Origin: an uncultured Ilumatobacter sp.
GTDB taxonomy: Bacteria > Actinomycetota > Acidimicrobiia > Acidimicrobiales > Ilumatobacteraceae
DNA: 17,706 bases
Assembly (NCBI GenBank): GCA_938049325.1
Contig: CALICC010000263.1
Location: forward strand, 1 to 17,706
Direction of reading: 5' to 3'
A program made the translations under genes and the position numbers. Of the stretch, positions 1 through 6,134 are shown one piece after another. Numbering within the stretch: position 1 is the first letter of the stretch; each line of letters starts with the position of its first letter. The notes beneath the pieces were generated by a model. The model was given only the letters and a program-made list of their open reading frames with translations. It was not told the origin of the DNA and made no database searches.

Positions 1-34
1 GCCTGCTGCCTTCCTTGGATGTGGTAGCCGTTTC

Positions 35-1534
35 TCAGGCTCCTGCAGCCATGTCGAGCACTGTCATCTCGTTGGCGCCCGTCGCGTAGCTGGCGTACGG
101 GAAGATCGGGGTGCGTTCCTCGGCCGGAATATCCCGGTTCAGGTACGGCGACTCCGCCATCCGGTACGTCGTGTCGACCACACGGTTGAGCCCGACGATC
201 TGGCTCAGACGGGCAAAGCCACAGTTGACCGAACTGGCGGTGATGTAGCGCAGGTCACCGATGCGCCCGGCCACGCCACCGTTGATCTCGAAGATCGGGT
301 CATTCGGGTCATCGCTCGGGAGACGACAGCCGCGGCGGCCGTCGATCTGGTCGCCACCCTGCGCGCCAGCCTGGATTGCCGCAGCGAGAATGAAGAACTT
401 GATGCTCGAGCCCGTCTGGCGCGGACTGAGCGCCATGTTGACTTCGTTGGCGTTCGGCACGAAGCCCGAGCCGCCCACCATGGCGCGCACTGCACCCGTG
501 CTCGACTCGACCGAGACGATCGCAGCGTCGAACCCCTGCGCGTTCGCAGGGAGGACGTCACGAGCGTTCTCGGCGGCTTGTTGCAGCGCCGGGTTGAGCG
601 TCGTGTGGATGCGCAGACCGCCACGGAACAGTTGGTTGTAGCGCTGCTCGTACGTGTCGCCGAGAATGTCGGACTTGTTCAGCAGGTAGTCACGAACCGC
701 TTCGGTGAAGTACGTGCGCACCGTCGCGCGTGTGGGAATGACCCGCACTCGCTCGGGCAGGATGAAGCCGTCGCCGGCGAAGTACTCCGCCTGTTCTTCG
801 GTGATGATCTCTTCGGTTTCGAGGCGATCGAGAACTTGGATCCAACGTGCGCGGCTGCGCTCGGGTTCGTTGATCGGGTCGAACCCTGACGGCGAACGGA
901 CGAGACCGGCCAAGAACGCTGCTTCGATGAAGTCGAGTTCGGCAGCGGTCTTGCCGAAATACGTTTCGGCTGCTGCCTGGATCCCATATGCGTTGTTCCC
1001 GAAGAACACGGTGTTGAGGTAGCGCTCCATGATCTCGGGCTTCGACAACTCCTTCTCGAGCCGCTTCGCATACTGGATCTGGAGCAACTTGTAGCGACCA
1101 TCACGTTCGAGGCCGGCGAGGAAGTCGTTCTTGACGACCTGCATCGTGATGGTCGAGGCGCCCTGCTGGGGCGCGTCCGACGCGAAGTTCGACAGCGTCG
1201 CACGGAACAGGCTGCGCACGTTGACGCCATCGTGCGTGAAGAACTCCTTGTCTTCCACGACGAGGAACGCTTGGATCACCGTGTCGGGCATGTCTGCGTA
1301 GTCGATCGGCTGTGAGTTCTCGAGTTCGTAGACCGCGATTTCGTTGCCGAGGGCGTCGTACACGTAGGTGCGCTGAGCCAGCGGCTGGAACTCGGGCAGC
1401 GTGACGGGGTCTTCTGCGTGTGCGTTTGCCGCCGACCACAGGCGCGGGCCGACTGCGACGACGATCGCCACGATCAGCAACGCACCGCCGGCGATCACCA
1501 GCATCAATCGGGGGATCCAATACATCCGTTGCAC
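35..1534 (-). CDS. Class A penicillin-binding protein, C-terminally truncated or frameshifted
   Basis: Bifunctional peptidoglycan glycosyltransferase/transpeptidase, anchored in the membrane with its domains outside. A hydrophobic segment spans residues about 9-30. The GT51 domain (about 60-235) shows EDKEFFTHDG with catalytic E94, GASTITMQ (126-132) and the ERYLN...G region (170-184). The transpeptidase domain shows SSIK (nucleophile S376, K379) and SVN (435-437). The frame stops at TGA (35-37) right after TVLDMAAGA, about where families continue with an 'xxLANGG'-like segment and later the KTG triad motif. The third active-site motif is therefore missing and the product (499 aa) is short for a class A PBP. 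Another frame just past the stop reads LRNGYHI, which would fit a small deletion or frameshift, but only 34 nt remain in the window. The start may be GTG 1534 or ATG 1525; neither has a clear Shine-Dalgarno. Family assignment is firm; whether it is intact is doubtful. Confidence 0.88.
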   Translation of the reverse strand: MQRMYWIPRLMLVIAGGALLIVAIVVAVGPRLWSAANAHAEDPVTLPEFQPLAQRTYVYDALGNEIAVYELENSQPIDYADMPDTVIQAFLVVEDKEFFTHDGVNVRSLFRATLSNFASDAPQQGASTITMQVVKNDFLAGLERDGRYKLLQIQYAKRLEKELSKPEIMERYLNTVFFGNNAYGIQAAAETYFGKTAAELDFIEAAFLAGLVRSPSGFDPINEPERSRARWIQVLDRLETEEIITEEQAEYFAGDGFILPERVRVIPTRATVRTYFTEAVRDYLLNKSDILGDTYEQRYNQLFRGGLRIHTTLNPALQQAAENARDVLPANAQGFDAAIVSVESSTGAVRAMVGGSGFVPNANEVNMALSPRQTGSSIKFFILAAAIQAGAQGGDQIDGRRGCRLPSDDPNDPIFEINGGVAGRIGDLRYITASSVNCGFARLSQIVGLNRVVDTTYRMAESPYLNRDIPAEERTPIFPYASYATGANEMTVLDMAAGA

Positions 1535-1544
1535 AGTGCATCGA

Positions 1545-1550
1545 ACGTTA
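1545..1550 (-). promoter_or_regulatory. Candidate -10 box (TAACGT) for the PBP gene
   Basis: On the minus strand TAACGT matches TANNNT and lies 10 nt before the GTG at 1534, so a transcript would carry almost no leader. No convincing -35 element was seen. The 145-nt gap to the divergent oxidoreductase must hold both promoters. Confidence 0.3.
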
Positions 1551-1666
1551 GTGCTCGCCAGGACGATCGTGGCGGCACACCGCCCATCGACCGTCGCATG
1601 CCATCTCGGCCCCTCAGGCCCGCTTTGCGAGCCGGATTGGCCGCGTGGATCCGGTGGCCGATTGGC

Positions 1667-1672
1667 TACTGT
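1667..1672 (+). promoter_or_regulatory. Candidate -10 box (TACTGT) for a leaderless oxidoreductase transcript
   Basis: TACTGT matches the actinobacterial TANNNT -10 consensus and ends 7 nt before the ATG at 1680, placing the expected transcription start on or next to the start codon. There is no Shine-Dalgarno sequence in the gap (CGCCGAG), which agrees with leaderless expression. Confidence 0.45.
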
Positions 1673-1679
1673 CGCCGAG

Positions 1680-2642
1680 ATGAGCGACCCGACGAGCCAG
1701 TTTCCGACGCGACCCTTCCGGTTCGGCGTCCAGCTTCAAGCGTCACCGACGGGCAATGACTGGACCGAACAGGCCAAACGGATCGAAGGCCACGGGTATG
1801 ACATCGCAACGATGCCCGACCACTTCAACGAGCAGTTCGCACCTGTTCCCGGGCTCCAGGCCATCTTGAGCGCGACAACGACGTTACGCGCGAGCGCACT
1901 CGTGTTCGACAACGACTACAAGCACCCACTCGTGCTCGCCAAAGAACTTGCCACCATGGACGTTCTGTCGGGCGGACGAGTGGAAATCGGGCTCGGCGCC
2001 GGCTGGATGATCGCCGACTACGAAGAGGCGGGGATGGAGTACGACCGCGCTGGCGTTCGAATCGACCGATTCGTCGAAGGTCTCGCCGTCATCAAGGGCC
2101 TGATGGCAGACGGCCCGTTCTCATTCGAAGGTGACCACTACACGATTCGCAATCACGACGGCTTCCCCAAACCACAGCAGAGCCCGCATCCGCCGATCAT
2201 CATCGGCGGTGGCGGCAAGCGAGTTCTCGGGATCGCGGCGCGAGAGGCCGACATCGTCGGTGTGAACGGGACGCTCCACGCCGGCGTGATCGGACCCGAG
2301 GCGATCGCGACGATGACGCGTGAAGCCGTCGTCGACAAGGTCGCCATCGTCGCCGACGCAGCACGCGCCGCCGGTCGCCTCGACGCGATCGAGATGAACA
2401 TCCGCACGTTCTTCGTGAGCGTGACCGACGACCGAGATGGCCAAGTGGCCGCGATGGCGGAGTTGATCGGGGTCGATGAGTCGCTGATCCGCGAGTCTCC
2501 GTTCGCGCTGATTGGTTCCGTCGACCAGATCGTCGATGACCTCGTGGCCCGTCGTGACCAGTTCGGCTTCAGCTACGTGATCGTGGGCGGCGAGGAAGCC
2601 GACACGTTCGCTCCCGTGGTCGCTCGACTCGCTGGCACCTGA
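1680..2642 (+). CDS. LLM-class F420-dependent oxidoreductase (luciferase-like family)
   Basis: A 320-residue flavin/deazaflavin TIM-barrel oxidoreductase of the bacterial luciferase-like superfamily, probably cytoplasmic and using reduced F420; the substrate cannot be told from sequence. Visible signatures are the first strand RFGVQLQ (14-20), MPDHF (45-49), ATMDVLSGGRVEIGLGAGW (91-109) and PPIIIGGGGK (171-180), a cofactor-phosphate-binding type loop. The pattern resembles the MSMEG_2516-type subfamily of probable F420-dependent enzymes (from memory, not searched). The same frame is open upstream to 1401, but that part runs antisense to the PBP start and has no family similarity, so ATG 1680 is preferred; a TACTGT box 7 nt upstream supports it. 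It stands alone, divergent from the PBP gene. FMN use instead of F420 is possible. Confidence 0.88.
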   Translation: MSDPTSQFPTRPFRFGVQLQASPTGNDWTEQAKRIEGHGYDIATMPDHFNEQFAPVPGLQAILSATTTLRASALVFDNDYKHPLVLAKELATMDVLSGGRVEIGLGAGWMIADYEEAGMEYDRAGVRIDRFVEGLAVIKGLMADGPFSFEGDHYTIRNHDGFPKPQQSPHPPIIIGGGGKRVLGIAAREADIVGVNGTLHAGVIGPEAIATMTREAVVDKVAIVADAARAAGRLDAIEMNIRTFFVSVTDDRDGQVAAMAELIGVDESLIRESPFALIGSVDQIVDDLVARRDQFGFSYVIVGGEEADTFAPVVARLAGT

Positions 2643-2841
2643 CCGACGCCGATCGCCTCCCGTCGATGGTCGGGTCGATGGCGCCGAGGCTGGCGGGAAT
2701 ACCTCGACGACATCGACCATGACGCCATCAGATCGGTCCCATCGAACGTACGCCTGGCACACTCGGCGAGCAAGCTGACCTGGACGTCTTGCGGCGATCT
2801 TGTGACTGCACGATGGCGGGCACCGAGTTTCGCCACGCGGG

Positions 2842-2859
2842 GTCGCGCCGGAACGCGAC
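2842..2859. terminator. Weak hairpin between convergent genes
   Basis: GTCGCG (2842-2847) and CGCGAC (2854-2859) form a perfect 6-bp GC-rich stem with a 6-nt loop, 22 bp beyond the glgC stop, between convergent genes. No T-run follows on either strand, so it is at best an atypical terminator. The rest of 2643-2880 shows no supportable gene. Confidence 0.3.
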
Positions 2860-2880
2860 GCGTGACCGCCCAGGTGAGCG

Positions 2881-4104
2881 TCAGTCGAACCGGTAGTCCT
2901 TGGGCAACACGACGACGCCTTCGTCGCTGACCGTGAAGTGCTCGAGATCCTGCTCAGGCTCGAGCCCGAGTCGCGTCCACTGCGGAATGTTGACGTTCTT
3001 GTCGATGATGCACCGGTGCACGCGAGCTCCGGGCCCGATCGTGACGCCCGGGAAGATGATCGAATCGGTGACGTGGGCGTCGTGATCCACGAATGACCCC
3101 GGCCCGATGATCGAGCGCTCGACGTGGGCACCGCTCAGGATCGATCCCTGACAGAGCAAGCTGTCGTCGACGAAGGGTGGCTCGCCGCCCCGACCTCGCG
3201 ACACTTTCGCCGGAGGCAGCGCCTTGCGACTCGTGTAGACGGGCCATTTCTCGTTGTAGAGATTGAACACGGGCACGGGTGCGATCAAGTCCATGTTCGC
3301 GTGGTAGAACGCGTCGAGCGTTCCGACGTCGCGCCAATACCCCTGCTCTCGATCGTCCTGGCCCGGGATCACGTTCTTCGAGAAGTCGTAAACGCGCGCC
3401 TGACCCGATTCGGTGAGCGCAGGAATCACGTCGCCACCGAGGTCGGTGTACTTGTTCTCCTGCGGCGTGACGATGTCGACCAACGTCTCGGTGTTGAACA
3501 CGTAGTTGCCCATGCTCGCGAGGCAGCGGGTGTCGTCGCCCGGCATCGTCGGTGGATTCTCCGCCTTCTCGTGGAACGCGATGATCTTTCCGTCGGCATC
3601 CGACTCGATCACACCGAACTCGCTCGCCTCGTGCTTCGGAACCGGGATGGCTGCGACGGTGACGCCGGCGCTGTTGTCCATGTGCTCGGCGACCATCTGC
3701 CGAGGGTCCATGCGATAGATGTGATCCGCACCGAAGACGCAGACGATGTCAGGACGCTCGTCGTGAATCAGATTCAGATTCTGATAGATCGCGTCGGCCG
3801 AGCCCTGGAACCAGTGTGGGCCCCGACGCATCTGCGCCGGAACCGGCGTGACGTAGTCGTCGAGCATCGCCGAGAAGCGCCACGTTTGAGTGATGTGACG
3901 GTCGAGGCTGTGGCTCTTGTACTGCGTGAGCACGACGATCTTGCGGTAGCCGGCGTTGGCGAAGTTCGAGAGCGCGAAGTCGATCATCCGGTACGTGCCC
4001 GCAAACGGAACCGCCGGTTTTGCTCGGTCTGCCGTGAGCGGCTGCAGCCGCTTGCCTTCACCACCGGCAAGTACGATCACGAGCACATTCGGGTCAACAG
4101 CCAT
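2881..4104 (-). CDS. glgC: Glucose-1-phosphate adenylyltransferase (ADP-glucose pyrophosphorylase)
   Basis: Makes ADP-glucose from ATP and glucose-1-phosphate, the committed step of bacterial glycogen synthesis, in the cytoplasm. The 407-residue length is typical. The N-terminal nucleotidyltransferase domain has LAGGEGKRLQPLT (12-24) followed by RAKPAVPF, then FQGSADAIYQN, FGADHIYRMD, SEFGVIE with a downstream FHEK, MGNYVFN and YWRDVGT. The C-terminal part has hexapeptide-like left-handed beta-helix turns (for example SIIGPGSFVDHDAHV and SIIFPGVTIGPGARV), as in GlgC. ATG 4104 is preceded at 2 nt by GAGGAG, a good Shine-Dalgarno though close. It lies 77 nt downstream of the glycogen synthase-like gene on the same strand, so the two are probably co-regulated, with a possible extra promoter in the gap. 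Confidence 0.97.
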   Translation of the reverse strand: MAVDPNVLVIVLAGGEGKRLQPLTADRAKPAVPFAGTYRMIDFALSNFANAGYRKIVVLTQYKSHSLDRHITQTWRFSAMLDDYVTPVPAQMRRGPHWFQGSADAIYQNLNLIHDERPDIVCVFGADHIYRMDPRQMVAEHMDNSAGVTVAAIPVPKHEASEFGVIESDADGKIIAFHEKAENPPTMPGDDTRCLASMGNYVFNTETLVDIVTPQENKYTDLGGDVIPALTESGQARVYDFSKNVIPGQDDREQGYWRDVGTLDAFYHANMDLIAPVPVFNLYNEKWPVYTSRKALPPAKVSRGRGGEPPFVDDSLLCQGSILSGAHVERSIIGPGSFVDHDAHVTDSIIFPGVTIGPGARVHRCIIDKNVNIPQWTRLGLEPEQDLEHFTVSDEGVVVLPKDYRFD

Positions 4105-4112
4105 CGCTCCTC

Positions 4113-4118
4113 AACGTA
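4113..4118 (-). promoter_or_regulatory. Candidate -10 box (TACGTT) before glgC
   Basis: Read on the minus strand, TACGTT fits TANNNT and ends 8 nt before the glgC ATG. The gap also carries GAGGAG, so glgC could be read either from an upstream transcript using that site or from its own nearly leaderless start. Confidence 0.35.
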
Positions 4119-4181
4119 CCCCGTCCTGGCAGAGCCCGCAGCGACCGGCCCGCACGGTCGGTCGACCTCTGTGACTCGGCC

Positions 4182-5567
4182 CTATGCCTTGGCGCCGTCG
4201 AGCAACTCTCGGTACAGCTCGGCGTAACGCTGAGCGGGGCGGACCCATGACCAGTCGACGTTCATCATCCGCTTCTGGATCTCCGTACGCCGCGTCTTCG
4301 TCGAGAGCCGGCGGGTCGCCCGGAAGAGCGCCGCGAGCAGATGCTCCGGCGTCGCCTCCTTGGCGACGAAGCCCAGCCCATCGTCGTGTTCGTCGGCGTC
4401 GGGCACCGTGTCGACGAGCCCGCCGACCGCGGTGACGACGGGCACCGTCCCGTAGCGCATTGCTTGCATCTGCGTGAGCCCGCACGGCTCGAATCGACTC
4501 GGCATCAGGAACATGTCGGCGCCGCCGAACATCTGATGCGACAACGACTCGTCGTACCCCTCCACGAATGCGAAGTGGTGGGGGTACTGGTCGGCAAGAC
4601 GCCGGAGCTGAGCAGCGAGCACCGCATCGCCGGACCCCAACAGACCCAGTCGCAACGGAATCTGTTCGAGCAACGGAATCAACGGCACCAACAGGTCGAT
4701 CCCCTTCTGCTCGGTCAGTCGCGTCACCACCGTGGCCAGCAGGGTTGGATCGTCGTCGAACCCAAACCGTTCGAGCAATGCCAAGCGGTTCGTCGCCTTC
4801 GCGGCGACCGAGGCCGGCCGAAAATTCGCAGGCAAGTGTGCGTCGGTCGCTGGATTCCAAACGTCGGTATCGATCCCATTGAGGATGCCGAGCAGAGCGT
4901 CGGCTCGTTCGCTCAGCGGGCCGTCGAGCCCGAAGCCGCCCTGCGGCGTTCTGATCTCCGACGCGTACCGGGGCGAGACCGCAACGATGCGGTCCGCGAG
5001 CGCCAGCGCCCCTGACAGTGGATTGGTGCCACCCCACCATTCGAAGTGATCGGCATGCGGTCCAATCAGGTCGAGCCACGAACCGTCAGCAATGCCTTGA
5101 TAGGCGAGGTTGTGAATCGACACGACAGTCGGCGGACCGTCGACCAGCGCGGCAAGCGCCGAACCGGTGTGCCAGTCGTTGAGATGCAAGACGTCCGGAC
5201 GCTCGAGTTCGGCCAGCGCTGCGATCGCTCGACCGAAGCGGAAGAATCGTTCGCTGTTGTCGTCCCAACCCGACCCGTCCGGCTGCAGGTAGGGGTGCGA
5301 CCGCGCAAGTCCGGGCGCCGAGATGAGCGTCAGCGCGCCGACGTCGACGTGATGACCGCGGCGAACCACGGCAGGCCCCGCCCAATCCGGAACATCCAAT
5401 TCGATCGAGACCTCGTCGACGAGGGAGATGCCGCCGTAGTCGGGCATCACGAGATCAACGTCGACGCCCGCACGACGAAGCTCGATTCCGAGCCCGGCTG
5501 CTGCTGCCGCCAATCCACCGACGGCTGCGATCGGTGAGAGCTCGGCGGTGGCGAAGAGAACACGCAT
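4182..5567 (-). CDS. glgA: GT5 glycogen synthase-like glycosyltransferase with altered N-terminal substrate motif
   Basis: A 461-residue GT-B glycosyltransferase of the bacterial glycogen synthase family, which transfers glucose from ADP-glucose to an alpha-1,4-glucan. Family residues present are HLNDWHT (128-134), IHNLAYQG (H152), TRLTEQKG (R283, K288), GSG (311-313) and RFEPCGLTQ (E360). The N-terminus MRVLFATAELSPIAAVGGLA aligns with the usual KTGGLAD start, but the Lys expected at 15 is Ala and the Asp expected at 21 is Ala (numbering matches E. coli GlgA). The start is ATG 5567; ATG 5579, four codons upstream, is possible. Stop is TAG at 4182. Next to glgC, it most likely acts on ADP-glucose, but the missing Lys leaves activity or donor uncertain. 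The frame is open much farther upstream, antisense to ppc, which is a shadow. Confidence 0.88.
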   Translation of the reverse strand: MRVLFATAELSPIAAVGGLAAAAAGLGIELRRAGVDVDLVMPDYGGISLVDEVSIELDVPDWAGPAVVRRGHHVDVGALTLISAPGLARSHPYLQPDGSGWDDNSERFFRFGRAIAALAELERPDVLHLNDWHTGSALAALVDGPPTVVSIHNLAYQGIADGSWLDLIGPHADHFEWWGGTNPLSGALALADRIVAVSPRYASEIRTPQGGFGLDGPLSERADALLGILNGIDTDVWNPATDAHLPANFRPASVAAKATNRLALLERFGFDDDPTLLATVVTRLTEQKGIDLLVPLIPLLEQIPLRLGLLGSGDAVLAAQLRRLADQYPHHFAFVEGYDESLSHQMFGGADMFLMPSRFEPCGLTQMQAMRYGTVPVVTAVGGLVDTVPDADEHDDGLGFVAKEATPEHLLAALFRATRRLSTKTRRTEIQKRMMNVDWSWVRPAQRYAELYRELLDGAKA

Positions 5568-5609
5568 CGACACCAGCATGCCTGACGAGCGGCTCCCGCG
5601 AAGCAGAAG

Positions 5610-5615
5610 TAGCTT
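5610..5615 (+). promoter_or_regulatory. Candidate -10 box (TAGCTT) for the small lipoprotein gene
   Basis: TAGCTT fits TANNNT and ends 6 nt before ATG 5622, with no Shine-Dalgarno between (GCGAAT). It lies in the short gap shared with the divergent glycogen synthase-like gene (start 5567 or 5579), so the two promoters must abut or overlap. Confidence 0.42.
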
Positions 5616-5621
5616 GCGAAT

Positions 5622-6128
5622 ATGAAAGCCGGAGTGCTCCTTGCAATGGTTGCAGCCTTGGTCGCGTGTGGAACGAGTGACGACACCGCCAACGCTCCCC
5701 CGTCGCAACCTGCGGACGCGACCGCGGCACCCGCCGACCCCGTCGAACCAACCATCGAGCAACCCTCCGACCCTGCGGCCGAGACCGAGATCGACACAGA
5801 CACCGACACGGGCGAGCAGAAGTTTCCCGACGTGATCGGCGCGTCGGCCACGTCGAGCGGTGACTCGGTGTGGACGATCTCCGCCACGATCTCGTCGCCC
5901 TACGACACACCGGAGCGGTATGCCGATGCATGGCGCGTCGTCGGACCGGACGGGACGGTGTTCGGCGAACGGATCCTCGGCCACGATCACGCCAACGAAC
6001 AACCGTTCACACGTTCTCAGAGCGGCATCACCATTCCGTCTGAGGTCACCGAGGTCACCATCGAAGGTCGTGATCAACAGTTCGGCTGGGGTGGCGCCAC
6101 CTTTCAGCTCATGTTGCCGGTTGACTGA
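5622..6128 (+). CDS. Small secreted lipoprotein with a conserved beta-rich domain of unknown function
   Basis: A 168-residue predicted lipoprotein. The signal peptide MKAGVLLAMVAALVAC ends in the lipobox LVAC with lipidated C16. A Pro/Ala/Asp-rich low-complexity linker (about 20-63) follows, with TDTDTDTG at its end. The C-terminal domain (about 66-168) has the pattern YADAWRVVGPDG, then RILGHDHANEQPFTRS and a Gly-rich end, which I recognise as a conserved hypothetical domain also found in proteobacteria (from memory; no function known to me). A TAGCTT box 6 nt upstream suggests leaderless expression. The ppc start follows the stop by only 6 nt, so the two are probably co-transcribed. No link to glycogen or carbon metabolism is shown by sequence. 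Confidence 0.85.
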   Translation: MKAGVLLAMVAALVACGTSDDTANAPPSQPADATAAPADPVEPTIEQPSDPAAETEIDTDTDTGEQKFPDVIGASATSSGDSVWTISATISSPYDTPERYADAWRVVGPDGTVFGERILGHDHANEQPFTRSQSGITIPSEVTEVTIEGRDQQFGWGGATFQLMLPVD

Positions 6129-6134
6129 ACCACC

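Noticed and set aside
1401..1679. Upstream extension of the oxidoreductase frame by 93 codons
   Set aside because: It runs through the PBP start region in antisense and has no similarity to the family, whose fold begins at RFGVQL after ATG 1680.
2573..2836. Possible small gene on the minus strand in the 2643-2880 gap
   Set aside because: The 87-codon frame overlaps the end of the oxidoreductase gene, has no ribosome binding site and an Arg/Ser-rich shadow-like composition.
3124..4227. Plus-strand 367-codon frame opposite glgC
   Set aside because: Antisense to a gene with all family motifs; translation is His/Arg/Val-rich without any recognisable domain.
4182..5567. GlgM (GT4 maltose-1-phosphate synthase) instead of a GT5 enzyme, given the glgC neighbour as in mycobacteria
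   Set aside because: The HLNDWHT, IHNLAYQG and RFEPCGLTQ blocks are those of GT5 glycogen/starch synthases.
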